Source: Myxococcus stipitatus
GTDB taxonomy: Bacteria > Myxococcota > Myxococcia > Myxococcales > Myxococcaceae
NCBI RefSeq assembly: GCF_038561935.1
Contig: NZ_CP102770.1
Location: 7,068,001 to 7,132,000, forward strand
Length of the DNA: 64,000 bases
Direction: 5' to 3'
In this document: positions 45,468 to 53,526 of the stretch, piece after piece
Layout of the letters: the number at the start of each line of letters is the position of its first letter
How positions within the stretch are numbered: position 1 is the stretch's first letter
Notes under the pieces: model-generated
The model's input: only the letters and a program-made list of their open reading frames with translations
What the model was told of the DNA's origin: nothing
Database searches by the model: none
Translations under genes and position numbers: made by a program

Positions 45468-46340
45468 ATGCCCTCCCGCGCACGCGCTGTCCTCTTCGGA
45501 CGCAACCCCTCGCAGTACGACACCTTCGACGTGGAAGCGGAGGCCGCGGAGTCCCTGGGGTTCGACACCTACCAGGTGGACCTGGCCGCGCTGCTCAACG
45601 GCAACACCGAGCACGCGCTCGAGGCCGTGCCGAAGCGCGGCGGACTGCGGCTGCTCTATCGCGGGTGGATGCTCACCGAGGAGGAGTACACCACGCTCGA
45701 TGAGGCCCTCTCCGAACGAGGCCATCGACTCATCACGACGCCGGACCAATACGCCGCCGCGCTGTACCTGCCACTCTGGTACCCCTGTCTCTCGCGCTAC
45801 ACCGCGCGCTCCGTCTGGACGGAGGGCACCGACGCGGACGAGGCCTGGAGGGCGGCGCAGGCGCTCGGCCCTTCCCCGTGGATCCTCAAGGACCACGTGA
45901 AGTCCGCGAAGGAGCGCTGGGAGGAGGCCTGCTTCGTCCCCGCCAAGGCCACGCGCGAGGACTTCGCGCGCATCTGCGCCAACCTCGTGGAGGAGCGAGG
46001 CGAGCGCTTCGAGCGGGGACTCGTCGTCCGCAAGTACCTGCCCCTCAAGGTCTACGGCCGCACGCCCACCGGGCCCGCGCACCTGGAGTTCCGCCTCTTC
46101 TTCGGACGCGGGCGCCTGCTCGCCGCCGAGCAGCACCACGAGTTCGACGTCGACACGCCGGACTTCTCCGCCTTCGAGCCCCTGGGCCGCCGCATCGACT
46201 CGCCCTTCTTCGCCCTCGACGTCGCGATGCTCGAGGACGGCGGCTGGGCCGTCATCGAGGTGAACGACGGAGGTGTCTCCGGACTCCCCCCGGGGCTGGA
46301 CCCTCGCGTCCTCTTCGAGCCACTGCTGGGAGGCGGGTAG
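45468..46340 (+). CDS. ATP-grasp domain protein
   Basis: 290 residues from the ATG at 45468. Sequence and length fit stand-alone ATP-grasp proteins: ILKDHVKSAK supplies the Lys of the ATP site, a glycine/acidic loop lies mid-protein, and VIEVNDGGVSGLP near the C-terminus has the E-x-N metal ligands. Such enzymes ligate amino acids or peptides to carboxylates; the substrate is unknown. It lies alone between the arginine operon and the antiporter. Confidence 0.82.
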   Translation: MPSRARAVLFGRNPSQYDTFDVEAEAAESLGFDTYQVDLAALLNGNTEHALEAVPKRGGLRLLYRGWMLTEEEYTTLDEALSERGHRLITTPDQYAAALYLPLWYPCLSRYTARSVWTEGTDADEAWRAAQALGPSPWILKDHVKSAKERWEEACFVPAKATREDFARICANLVEERGERFERGLVVRKYLPLKVYGRTPTGPAHLEFRLFFGRGRLLAAEQHHEFDVDTPDFSAFEPLGRRIDSPFFALDVAMLEDGGWAVIEVNDGGVSGLPPGLDPRVLFEPLLGGG

Positions 46341-46398
46341 TCGAGCACCCGCCACGCTGTTTCCCGCCCGGGGGCATCGTCCTGGAGCGCATCTGCGC

Positions 46399-46430
46399 TA
46401 TATGTCCGGCCGGAACGTTTGACGTCAAAC
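46399..46430 (+). promoter_or_regulatory. palindrome and -10-like box upstream of the antiporter
   Basis: GTTTGACGTCAAAC (46417-46430) is a perfect 14-base palindrome ending 13 bp before the antiporter ATG. A TATATG box lies at about 46399-46404. Together they suggest a promoter whose start region is covered by a dimeric regulator. Confidence 0.45.
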
Positions 46431-46443
46431 CAGGCAAGGAACG

Positions 46444-48054
46444 ATGCACTTCGAATTGGCCTTCGTCCTCATCTTCGCAGTCGCGACCGCGGTGGCCATC
46501 GCGGCGCGATACTTCAAGATTCCCTACACGGTGGCCTTGGTCGTGGCGGGGCTGACGCTGGGCGCGGTGCGAGCCTTCGAGCCGCCGCATCTCACCAAGG
46601 AATTGCTGTTCGCCATCATCCTTCCGGGCCTGCTCTTCGAGGCGGCGTTCCACGTCGAGTTCCGCAAGTTCTGGAAGAACAAGGTGGCCATCCACTCGAT
46701 GGCCATTCCGGGGGTCGCGGCGTCGGCGGGACTGACGGCGCTCATCCTCTCGCCTTGGGTGGAGGGGATGGACTCGGCGGAGGGCTTCGGGCTGATTCCG
46801 GCGCTGGTGTTCGCGGCGGTCATCGTCTCGACGGACCCCATCGCGGTGGTGGGCCTGTTCAAGTCGCTGGGCGCGCCCAAGCGCCTGCTCATCCTGGTCG
46901 AGGGTGAGAGCCTGCTGAATGACGGCACCGCCGTGGTGCTCTTCACGCTGGTGGTGGCGGTGGCCACGGGTGGGCAGTTCACCTGGGGCGGCGCGGCCTT
47001 CAACTTCATCAAGGTCGTGGGCATGGGCATGCTGGTGGGCAGCGTGGTGGGCTACATCGCCGCGCGTGTCATCCAGCGCGTGGACGACGCGATGGTGGAG
47101 ATCACCTGCACCGTCATCGCGGCCTACGGCTCGTTCGTCATCGCGGAGAACTTCCACTACTCGGGCGTCATCGCGACGGTGGTGGCCGGCATGCTCTGCG
47201 GCAACTGGGCGACGCACGAGGGCATGAGCCCCACCACGCGCGTCGCGGTGGAGAGCTTCTGGGAGTACTGGTCCTTCGCGCTCAACTCGGTGGTGTTCCT
47301 CCTCATCGGCATGGAGGTGCAGCTGGGCTCGCTGCTCGCGTCGTGGAAGCCCATCCTCGCGGCCTATGTGGCCGTGCTCGTGGGGCGCGCGGTGGTGGTG
47401 TACGGCATGTCCGCGCTCTTGCGGCTGACGTCGGAGCGCATGCCGTGGTCCTGGAGCGCGGTGCTCACCTGGAGTGGCCTGCGCGGCGCCATCTCGATGG
47501 TGCTGGTGCTCAGTCTTCCCTCGGACTTTCCCCACCGCGAGCTCCTGGTGAACATGACGTTCGGCGTGGTGGTGCTGTCCATCATCATCCAGGGCCTCTC
47601 GATGGCGCCGCTGCTGCGCAAGCTGGGCATCACCGGGCTGAAGGACGCGTACCAGGAGCAGTACGAGCTTGCGCGCGGGCGTCTGCGCGCGATTCACGCG
47701 GCGCTCGCCGCGCTGGAGGGCATGCGCCGCTCCCGCGAGATTCCGGGCGACGTGCTGAACCAGCTCGAGAAGGACTATCAGGCGAAGGAAAGCGTGACGG
47801 AGAAGGAGCTCACGGAGCTCAAGCAGCAGTCCATGCGCTTCCACGAGGAAGAGCACCAGGAGGCGGTCCGCCGCATGCTCATCGTCGAGAAGGAGGCGCT
47901 GCTCAAGTCGTACCAGTCCGCCACCATCGGTAAGGAAGCCTTCGAGCGGCTCACGGCGGAGCTGGACGAACGAATCACCCAAGCCGACGCGGCGGAGGCC
48001 CACACCTCCGCGCCCGCGGGGCCAGCGCATCCCGCCGGCGCCACCGGCACCTGA
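46444..48054 (+). CDS. Na+/H+ antiporter (CPA1 family)
   Basis: 536 residues. About twelve membrane helices occupy residues 1-400. STDPIAVVGLFKSLGAP holds the conserved Asp, and EGESLLNDGTAVVLF is the NhaP/NHE ion-binding helix. The C-terminal ~135 residues are cytoplasmic, mostly charged helix (LRAIHAALAALEGMRRSREIP...), typical of CPA1 regulatory tails. It exchanges Na+ (or K+) for H+ across the inner membrane. The convergent gene on the minus strand ends 60 bp away. Confidence 0.93.
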   Translation: MHFELAFVLIFAVATAVAIAARYFKIPYTVALVVAGLTLGAVRAFEPPHLTKELLFAIILPGLLFEAAFHVEFRKFWKNKVAIHSMAIPGVAASAGLTALILSPWVEGMDSAEGFGLIPALVFAAVIVSTDPIAVVGLFKSLGAPKRLLILVEGESLLNDGTAVVLFTLVVAVATGGQFTWGGAAFNFIKVVGMGMLVGSVVGYIAARVIQRVDDAMVEITCTVIAAYGSFVIAENFHYSGVIATVVAGMLCGNWATHEGMSPTTRVAVESFWEYWSFALNSVVFLLIGMEVQLGSLLASWKPILAAYVAVLVGRAVVVYGMSALLRLTSERMPWSWSAVLTWSGLRGAISMVLVLSLPSDFPHRELLVNMTFGVVVLSIIIQGLSMAPLLRKLGITGLKDAYQEQYELARGRLRAIHAALAALEGMRRSREIPGDVLNQLEKDYQAKESVTEKELTELKQQSMRFHEEEHQEAVRRMLIVEKEALLKSYQSATIGKEAFERLTAELDERITQADAAEAHTSAPAGPAHPAGATGT

Positions 48055-48066
48055 TGGCATCGTCCG

Positions 48067-48097
48067 ATGGGCGGGGAGGTCCATCCTCTCCGCCCAT
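48067..48097. terminator. bidirectional hairpin between antiporter and membrane-protein genes
   Basis: ATGGGCGGGGAGG and CCTCTCCGCCCAT form a 13-bp stem with one G-T pair and a 5-base loop, between two convergent genes. There is no T-run on either side, so it is a hairpin of uncertain termination strength. Confidence 0.5.
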
Positions 48098-48114
48098 GGA
48101 CACCCAGCCCAGAC

Positions 48115-48867
48115 TCAGGCGGCGGGGGTCTTCGACGTGTCGGGAGTCTCGGCGGGAGCAGAAGACACGGCCTGCTCGGGCAGGTGGACGACCTGCCCGG
48201 CGCGCTCCTCCGTAGGCCCGGGCGCACTCTCGCTGGCCGCCACAGGCGCGGACGCCTCCGCCACGGGCGACGGCGCATCCGCCGCGGTGCTCGCCGTCGC
48301 GGCGCTCTGGGCCTCGCGCTGCTCCAGCCGCGCCCCACCCTGCTCGGCGGCGCGGAGGAACTCGTCGTACTCGGACTTGCGCTCCTCGGCCTTCGCCTGC
48401 GTCTGCACGGACTGTCGCGCGGCGGCGGCCCGGCCCATCATCAGCGCCTTCGCGCTCACCACGACGCCGGCACCGAACGCCACGACGTTCAGCACGGAGC
48501 CCAGCCCGCCCATCCACAGGGAGTCCACGCCGCCCTGCACGAAGCCCAGCGCGATGACGAACGCCGAGCCCGACACGGCCGCGCCACCCGCCGTGTGCCA
48601 GGGCTTGAGCTCCATCACCCGGCCCGCGCCGTAGCAGAGCAGCGGCAACACGCCGAGCAGCCACACGTTCTCCAGCAGCACCGCCGCCAGGATTTTCAGG
48701 GGCATGAAGGGCAGCGCCTGCACGCGCAGGCTGAGCCGAAGCGTCAGCGACACACTGAGGGCCGAGCCCGCGACAAGCGCGATGAAGCCCAGTCCCACGA
48801 TGAACTGGAATCGGCGGATTCGGACGCGCAGCGGCTCGAGGACACTCGTCTTGGGGCTCACGGCCAC
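48115..48867 (-). CDS. hypothetical membrane protein with Ala/Glu-rich tail
   Basis: 250 residues. Four hydrophobic helices lie between about 20 and 140. Then comes a charged coiled segment and a disordered C-terminal tail rich in Ala, Ser, Pro and Glu (about 175-250). No family recognised. Last gene of the minus-strand set beginning at 53309; it starts 15 bp after the truA stop. Confidence 0.72.
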   Translation of the reverse strand: MAVSPKTSVLEPLRVRIRRFQFIVGLGFIALVAGSALSVSLTLRLSLRVQALPFMPLKILAAVLLENVWLLGVLPLLCYGAGRVMELKPWHTAGGAAVSGSAFVIALGFVQGGVDSLWMGGLGSVLNVVAFGAGVVVSAKALMMGRAAAARQSVQTQAKAEERKSEYDEFLRAAEQGGARLEQREAQSAATASTAADAPSPVAEASAPVAASESAPGPTEERAGQVVHLPEQAVSSAPAETPDTSKTPAA

Positions 48868-48882
48868 GAAGACTACCCCAGT

Positions 48883-49677
48883 TCAGCCCTCGTCCTCGTC
48901 TGCCTCGCCGCCCGTCGTTCGAGGAGGCGGCCCATCCCCGTAGAAGACCTCCTCCATCACCAGCCCCTGGGGCGGCGCGGTGGGGCCCGCCCGCTTCCTG
49001 TCCCCGGAGGCCAGCACCTCCGCGACCCACGCCTCCGGCCGCTTGCCCTTGCCCACGTCCACCAGCGTCCCGACGAGGTTTCGCACCATGTGCTTCAGGA
49101 AGGCCGTGCCCTCCACCACGAAGGCGATGGGCCCACCTGACTCCCCTTCGATGCGCAGGCCGCGCACCTCGCGGACCGCGTGCTTCGCCTGGCAGTCCGA
49201 CGCCCGGAACGCGGAGAAGTCGTGCCGCCCCACCAGGTGCACCGCGGCCCTCCGCATGGCCTCCACGTCGAGCGGGGTGAACACCTCCCAGTGGGTCGTC
49301 CGCAGCAGCGGAGAGCGCGTCCGGCGATTGTTCACCCGGTAACGGTAACGCTTGCCCCGAGACCAGCGCCTCGGGTCGAACCCCTCGGGGGCCTCCTCCG
49401 CGCTCACCACGGCCACGTCCGGGGGGAGGATGCCGTTGAGCCCCTGGACATACGCCTTCATCGGCAGCGTGCGCTCCGTGTCGAAGCAGATGACCTGCCC
49501 CGTCGCATGTACGCCCGCGTCCGTGCGCCCCGCGGAGCGGACGGACACGGACTCGACCCCGAGCAGCTTGCCGAGCGACTCCTCCAACACCGCCTGGAGC
49601 GAGCGCCCGTTGGCCTGCACCTGCCAGCCCACGTACCGAGTGCCCTCGTATTCGAGCGTCAGCTTCAACCGAGGCAT
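48883..49677 (-). CDS. truA: tRNA pseudouridine synthase A
   Basis: 264 residues. It forms pseudouridine at positions 38-40 of the tRNA anticodon arm. The catalytic Asp is in AGRTDAGVHATGQV near residue 51, and FLKHMVRNLVGTLVDVG is the conserved C-terminal block. Its start is one base after the stop of the Ser/Thr kinase gene, so they are co-transcribed. The last ~15 residues are an acidic extension. Confidence 0.95.
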   Translation of the reverse strand: MPRLKLTLEYEGTRYVGWQVQANGRSLQAVLEESLGKLLGVESVSVRSAGRTDAGVHATGQVICFDTERTLPMKAYVQGLNGILPPDVAVVSAEEAPEGFDPRRWSRGKRYRYRVNNRRTRSPLLRTTHWEVFTPLDVEAMRRAAVHLVGRHDFSAFRASDCQAKHAVREVRGLRIEGESGGPIAFVVEGTAFLKHMVRNLVGTLVDVGKGKRPEAWVAEVLASGDRKRAGPTAPPQGLVMEEVFYGDGPPPRTTGGEADEDEG

Positions 49678-49678
49678 G

Positions 49679-50959
49679 TCAGCGGTACTTGAGCCAGGAC
49701 TCGAGGATCTCCGCCACCATGCGCCCGGGCGGGAGGTCGTTGCGACGCGCCACGGACTCCACCGCTTCCATCAGCTCGGCGGTGAGCGGCACGGCCAGCA
49801 TGCGCGGCTCGGTGCGGTCGTCGGAGCCCCCCGGCGCCAGCGCGGCGATGCCCGGCGGAATGGTGAGGGGCGCGGTGACGGCCGGAGGGGGCTCGGCCGC
49901 GACGGGCGGGCTCGCCGTCTCCATCGCGCTGGCGACCTCCGACAGCTCCAACGCATCCTCCGCCGTCGGCGCGGTGGCGGCCCGAGTCCTCGTCCTTCGC
50001 GTCTCCTCCTGGAGCTCCTCCTCGAAGAGCTGCTTGATGAAGTTGGCCAGGTGCAGCGGCGTGGGCGTGAAGTCGTACGCGTCCAGGAAGTCATCCAGGT
50101 CGCGCTGCATCTCCGCCGCCGTCTGGTAGCGCCGCTCGCGGTCTCGCTCCAGCGCCTTCATCAGGATGACTTCCACGCGCTCCGGCAGGTCCTCGCGGAA
50201 GTACGAGGGCGCGTAGATCTTCCCCTCGGTGATGCTGCGCATCACGGCGACCTCGGACTCTCCCGTGAAGAGCTTGAAGCCCGTGAGCCACTCGTAGAGC
50301 ACCACGCCCAGCGAGAAGACGTCGCTGCGGCAATCCAGCGCCTTGCCCAGGCACTGCTCCGGGCTCATGTAGCTGAGCTTGCCCTTGACCTCGCCGGTGC
50401 GCGTCTGGCTCACCTGGTTGGAGGCCTTGGCGATGCCGAAGTCGAGAATCTTCACCGAGCCGTCGAAGGCGACGACGATGTTCTCCGGCGACACATCGCG
50501 GTGAACGATGTTGAGCGGGTTGTCGTAGAGGTCCACCTTCGTGTGCGCGTGGTGCAGGCCCGCGCAGACACACGAGGCGATCTTCATCGCGTAGACCAGC
50601 GGGAACGGAATCCCGAGCGCCTCCGCCTTGGGGACGACGCGCCGCATGTCCCGCCCGGCCACGTACTCCATCGCGATGAAGTAGCTGTCGGCGATCTTCC
50701 CCAGGTCGTGGATCTGCACCACGTTGGGGTGGTTGAGCTGGGCGGCCAGCCGCGCCTCGTTGAGGAACATCTTCACGAAGGCCGCGTGCTTGGACAGGTG
50801 CGGGCGGATGCGCTTGATGACGACCGGCGACTCGCGCCCGTCCTCATCCTCCTGCTGCGCCAGGAAGATCTCCGCCATCCCTCCGACGGCGATGCGGTCC
50901 ACGAGCCGGTACTTGCCGAAGCGACCGGCCTCACGCTGCTGCGGTGCGACGGGAGACAT
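49679..50959 (-). CDS. Ser/Thr protein kinase with C-terminal ribbon-helix-helix-like segment
   Basis: 426 residues, no membrane helix, so cytoplasmic. The kinase domain (20-295) is complete: VVIKRI with the ATP-site Lys, HRDVSPENIVV catalytic loop, DFGIAK, SPEQ, and YDFTPTPLHLANFIKQLFEEE after the domain. A Pro/Ala linker follows. The last ~40 residues (AVPLTAELMEAVESVARR...ESWLKYR) look like a ribbon-helix-helix DNA-binding unit. Kinase function is certain by motif; the DNA-binding tail is inference. It lies between a methyltransferase gene and truA. Confidence 0.92.
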   Translation of the reverse strand: MSPVAPQQREAGRFGKYRLVDRIAVGGMAEIFLAQQEDEDGRESPVVIKRIRPHLSKHAAFVKMFLNEARLAAQLNHPNVVQIHDLGKIADSYFIAMEYVAGRDMRRVVPKAEALGIPFPLVYAMKIASCVCAGLHHAHTKVDLYDNPLNIVHRDVSPENIVVAFDGSVKILDFGIAKASNQVSQTRTGEVKGKLSYMSPEQCLGKALDCRSDVFSLGVVLYEWLTGFKLFTGESEVAVMRSITEGKIYAPSYFREDLPERVEVILMKALERDRERRYQTAAEMQRDLDDFLDAYDFTPTPLHLANFIKQLFEEELQEETRRTRTRAATAPTAEDALELSEVASAMETASPPVAAEPPPAVTAPLTIPPGIAALAPGGSDDRTEPRMLAVPLTAELMEAVESVARRNDLPPGRMVAEILESWLKYR

Positions 50960-50995
50960 GACGTCCCGACCTTACCCGCGCCAGGGGGCCTGGCG

Positions 50996-51970
50996 CTAAC
51001 GAAGTTGGACGACGTGGACCTTCAGAGCCGGCTCCTGACCTGGAGCGCTCGGAAAGTCGAGGGAAGAAGGCCCCGAGGAGCTCAGCGCCCGGCCTTGACG
51101 GCCCGCAAGCGCCACCCCTTCGGCCACCATGGACTCGAAGCGCTTCATGGGCAGGCCCGCGTGGTTGCAGCAGGCGACCAGTCGGCCCCCGGGTGCGACG
51201 ACCCGCGCGGCGGCCTCCGCCAGACGGGCGTAGTCGCGAGCGGCGGAGAAGCGGGCCTCCTTCGTGTTGGAGAACGACGGCGGGTCGGAGACGACGAGGT
51301 CGAAGCGCTCCCCCTTCTTCGCCAGGCGCTTGAGCCAGTCGAAGACGTCCCCCGCGATGTAGTCGTAGCGGTCCACGGGCTGCGCGTTGAGGCGCGCGTT
51401 CTCCTCGCCCCACTCCAGCACGCGCCGGCTGGCGTCCACGTTGAGCGCCCGCTTCGCGCCGGAGGCCATCGCGACCACGCCGAACGCGCAGGTGTACGCG
51501 AACAGGTTGAGCACCGTGAGGCCCCGGGCCTCTTGCTGGAGCCACGCCCGCGTGTCGCGCATGTCCAGGTACAACCCCACCGAGAGGCCCTGCCCCGGAC
51601 GGATGAGGAAGGACACGCCATTCTCGAGCGCCGTGAGCGACTCCACCGGAGCCCCACGCGCGGCCGTCTCCGGCGCCAGGGTCTCCTTGGCCACGTTGGC
51701 GAGGACCCGAGCCTCACGTGGACGGCGCTTGAGGTAGAGGCTGGCCGGGGTCCACGCGGCCATGGCGGCGTCGAGCAGCGCCTCCTCCTCCACGGCCGTG
51801 AAGTCCCGATACAGGCTGACGACATACAGGCCACCGAAGCGGTCCACCGTGACGTCGGGGACGCCATCCGCCTCGCCGTGGAGGACACGGAAGGCGGTGG
51901 TGCGGGCATCGGTCAGCAGGACACCGCGTCGGGCTTGCGCGGTCCGGAGCGTGTCCACGAGGGTGGGCAT
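50996..51970 (-). CDS. class I SAM-dependent rRNA methyltransferase, RlmI-like, short form
   Basis: 324 residues against ~395 in RlmI. The N-terminal PUA domain is missing. The central domain (DVTVDRFGGLYVVSLY) and the Rossmann methyltransferase domain are present: VLNLFAYTCAFGVVA is motif I, NVDASRRVLEWGEENARLN motif II, and SDPPSFSNTK the catalytic NPP/DPP loop with the m5C-type spacing. It likely methylates rRNA. It is downstream of the amidohydrolase (13 bp) and upstream of the kinase (36 bp), all in one direction. Confidence 0.88.
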   Translation of the reverse strand: MPTLVDTLRTAQARRGVLLTDARTTAFRVLHGEADGVPDVTVDRFGGLYVVSLYRDFTAVEEEALLDAAMAAWTPASLYLKRRPREARVLANVAKETLAPETAARGAPVESLTALENGVSFLIRPGQGLSVGLYLDMRDTRAWLQQEARGLTVLNLFAYTCAFGVVAMASGAKRALNVDASRRVLEWGEENARLNAQPVDRYDYIAGDVFDWLKRLAKKGERFDLVVSDPPSFSNTKEARFSAARDYARLAEAAARVVAPGGRLVACCNHAGLPMKRFESMVAEGVALAGRQGRALSSSGPSSLDFPSAPGQEPALKVHVVQLR

Positions 51971-51983
51971 GAGCCCCCCTGTA

Positions 51984-53309
51984 TCAGCTTCCCAGCCGCG
52001 CGCGAGACCAGACGCGCTCCAGGGCCTCCGTGGCGGCGCGGGACACGTCCACGTAGTCGGTGCTCAGCAGCTGGCCCTCCCGCACGCGGACGCGACCATC
52101 GACGACCGTCCAGGCCACGGGCGAGCGGGAGAGCTGACCAATCAGGTACGGCGAGTAACCGGTTTCCGGGTCGGCCGCGGGCACGGAGTCATAGACGACG
52201 AGGTCCGCGATGCTGCCTTCCTCGACGGTGCCTGAAGGCAGACCGAACAAGCGGGTGCACAGCTCCGCGGGGCCACTGACGAGCAGGTGCGCGAGGGTGC
52301 TGTCCACGTCCGGCAGGTGCCCCGCGCGGGAGATGCGGAGGACCCCGACGAGCGCCGCGAGCAGCTCCTCCTGGAGCGTGCCGTGTCCGCCCGTGCCCAG
52401 ACCGAGCAGGTGCAGGCGCAGGAGGATGGCCTCCATCGGGTCCGTGCCGCGCTCCAGCGTCCGCACACCCCGGGCCGCGAGCGAGACGAACGTCTGGCTC
52501 TGCTCCAGGCGCGCGACCTCCGCGCTGTCGAGCGCGCGGGCATACCCCGCGATGGCCCGAGGCCCGAGCAGCCCCAGCGCATCCAGGCGAGGCACGACGC
52601 GCTGCCCGTGCCGCGCATACGTGGTGCTGAGGTCGTCCTCGTTCTCCGCGAGGTGGAAGACCGTGGGGACATCGAGCTCGTTGCTGAGCTTCGCGATGCG
52701 CGAGAGGAGCGCGTCCTCGCAGGTGTACGACGCGTGGAAGCCCAGGGCCCCGCGCACCAGCCCGTGCTTGGCGTGGCGGCGGGCGAAGTCCGCGTTGGCC
52801 TCGAGCCACCCGTCGGCTTGCGACGCTCCGTCCATGCTGTGGGTGGAGTGGCTCGTCACGAGCCGGAGGCCCACGCTCTCGGCGGCACGGGCCTGGGCGG
52901 CGAGGCCCCCCGCCACGTCCGAGCAAGCCAGGTGCTCGACGACCAGCGTGACGCCGTTGCGCAGCGCACGCGCGGCGGCGAAGCGGGTGAGCGCTTCGAT
53001 ATCCTCGGAGGTGACGTGCCGGGCCACGCGGCGCATGCGCTCCAGGCGCTCGCGCGGAGGCAGCAGGAGGAACTGCCCGTTGGGCGGGAGCAGCTGGCCG
53101 TTGACGAGATGGGAATGGCTGTCCACCAGGCCCGGGGCCACGAGCCGTCCCCGGCAGGCCACTTCCCAGTCACCCGGAAGGACAGGCACCTGGGCATCGG
53201 GCGCGACGCGGCGAATGACGCCGCCCTCGACCACCACGGCCATTCCGCGCCGGACCCGTCCATCCGCCCGGAACACGGCGCAGTTCTTCAGCAGCAGGCG
53301 ACCTTCCAT
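51984..53309 (-). CDS. amidohydrolase (SsnA/cytosine-deaminase-like)
   Basis: 441 residues. Metal-dependent amidohydrolase fold: N-terminal beta sandwich with LVAPGLVDSHSHLV, the HxH metal motif, VVEHLACSDV mid-barrel, HLAENEDDLS, and a C-terminal sandwich with VYDSVP. The pattern resembles SsnA-type chlorohydrolase/deaminase family members. The substrate is unknown, perhaps a nucleobase or guanidino compound. First gene of the minus-strand run of five. Confidence 0.85.
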   Translation of the reverse strand: MEGRLLLKNCAVFRADGRVRRGMAVVVEGGVIRRVAPDAQVPVLPGDWEVACRGRLVAPGLVDSHSHLVNGQLLPPNGQFLLLPPRERLERMRRVARHVTSEDIEALTRFAAARALRNGVTLVVEHLACSDVAGGLAAQARAAESVGLRLVTSHSTHSMDGASQADGWLEANADFARRHAKHGLVRGALGFHASYTCEDALLSRIAKLSNELDVPTVFHLAENEDDLSTTYARHGQRVVPRLDALGLLGPRAIAGYARALDSAEVARLEQSQTFVSLAARGVRTLERGTDPMEAILLRLHLLGLGTGGHGTLQEELLAALVGVLRISRAGHLPDVDSTLAHLLVSGPAELCTRLFGLPSGTVEEGSIADLVVYDSVPAADPETGYSPYLIGQLSRSPVAWTVVDGRVRVREGQLLSTDYVDVSRAATEALERVWSRARLGS

Positions 53310-53526
53310 GTCCGGCCCCCGTCATAGCACGAAGTCCGGCTTTCACAGCGTGTGCTTCCATTACCGAGGGAACCCACCCCGAGGGTGTGCCTGGGATGCC
53401 CCATTCCGGGCCGGGTGCCGCTCGAATGGCAGACGGCAACGGGGGCACGACAGTCATTGGGAGACACCGGCCCCCTGGGCCCGGGCCATGACAGGCCGGG
53501 TGGCCCCAGGTAGGCTGAAGTCCCCA
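53310..53526. other. intergenic region between divergent genes
   Basis: 217 bases between the amidohydrolase and the 53527 gene. A weak promoter for the plus-strand gene can be proposed: ATGACA at 53488, a 17-base spacer, TAGGCT at 53511. That would give an almost leaderless transcript. No gene was seen. Confidence 0.3.

Noticed and set aside
45172..45483. Small minus-strand frame in the gap after argC
   Set aside because: It is Arg-rich and low complexity, has no ribosome-binding site and runs into the start of the ATP-grasp gene.
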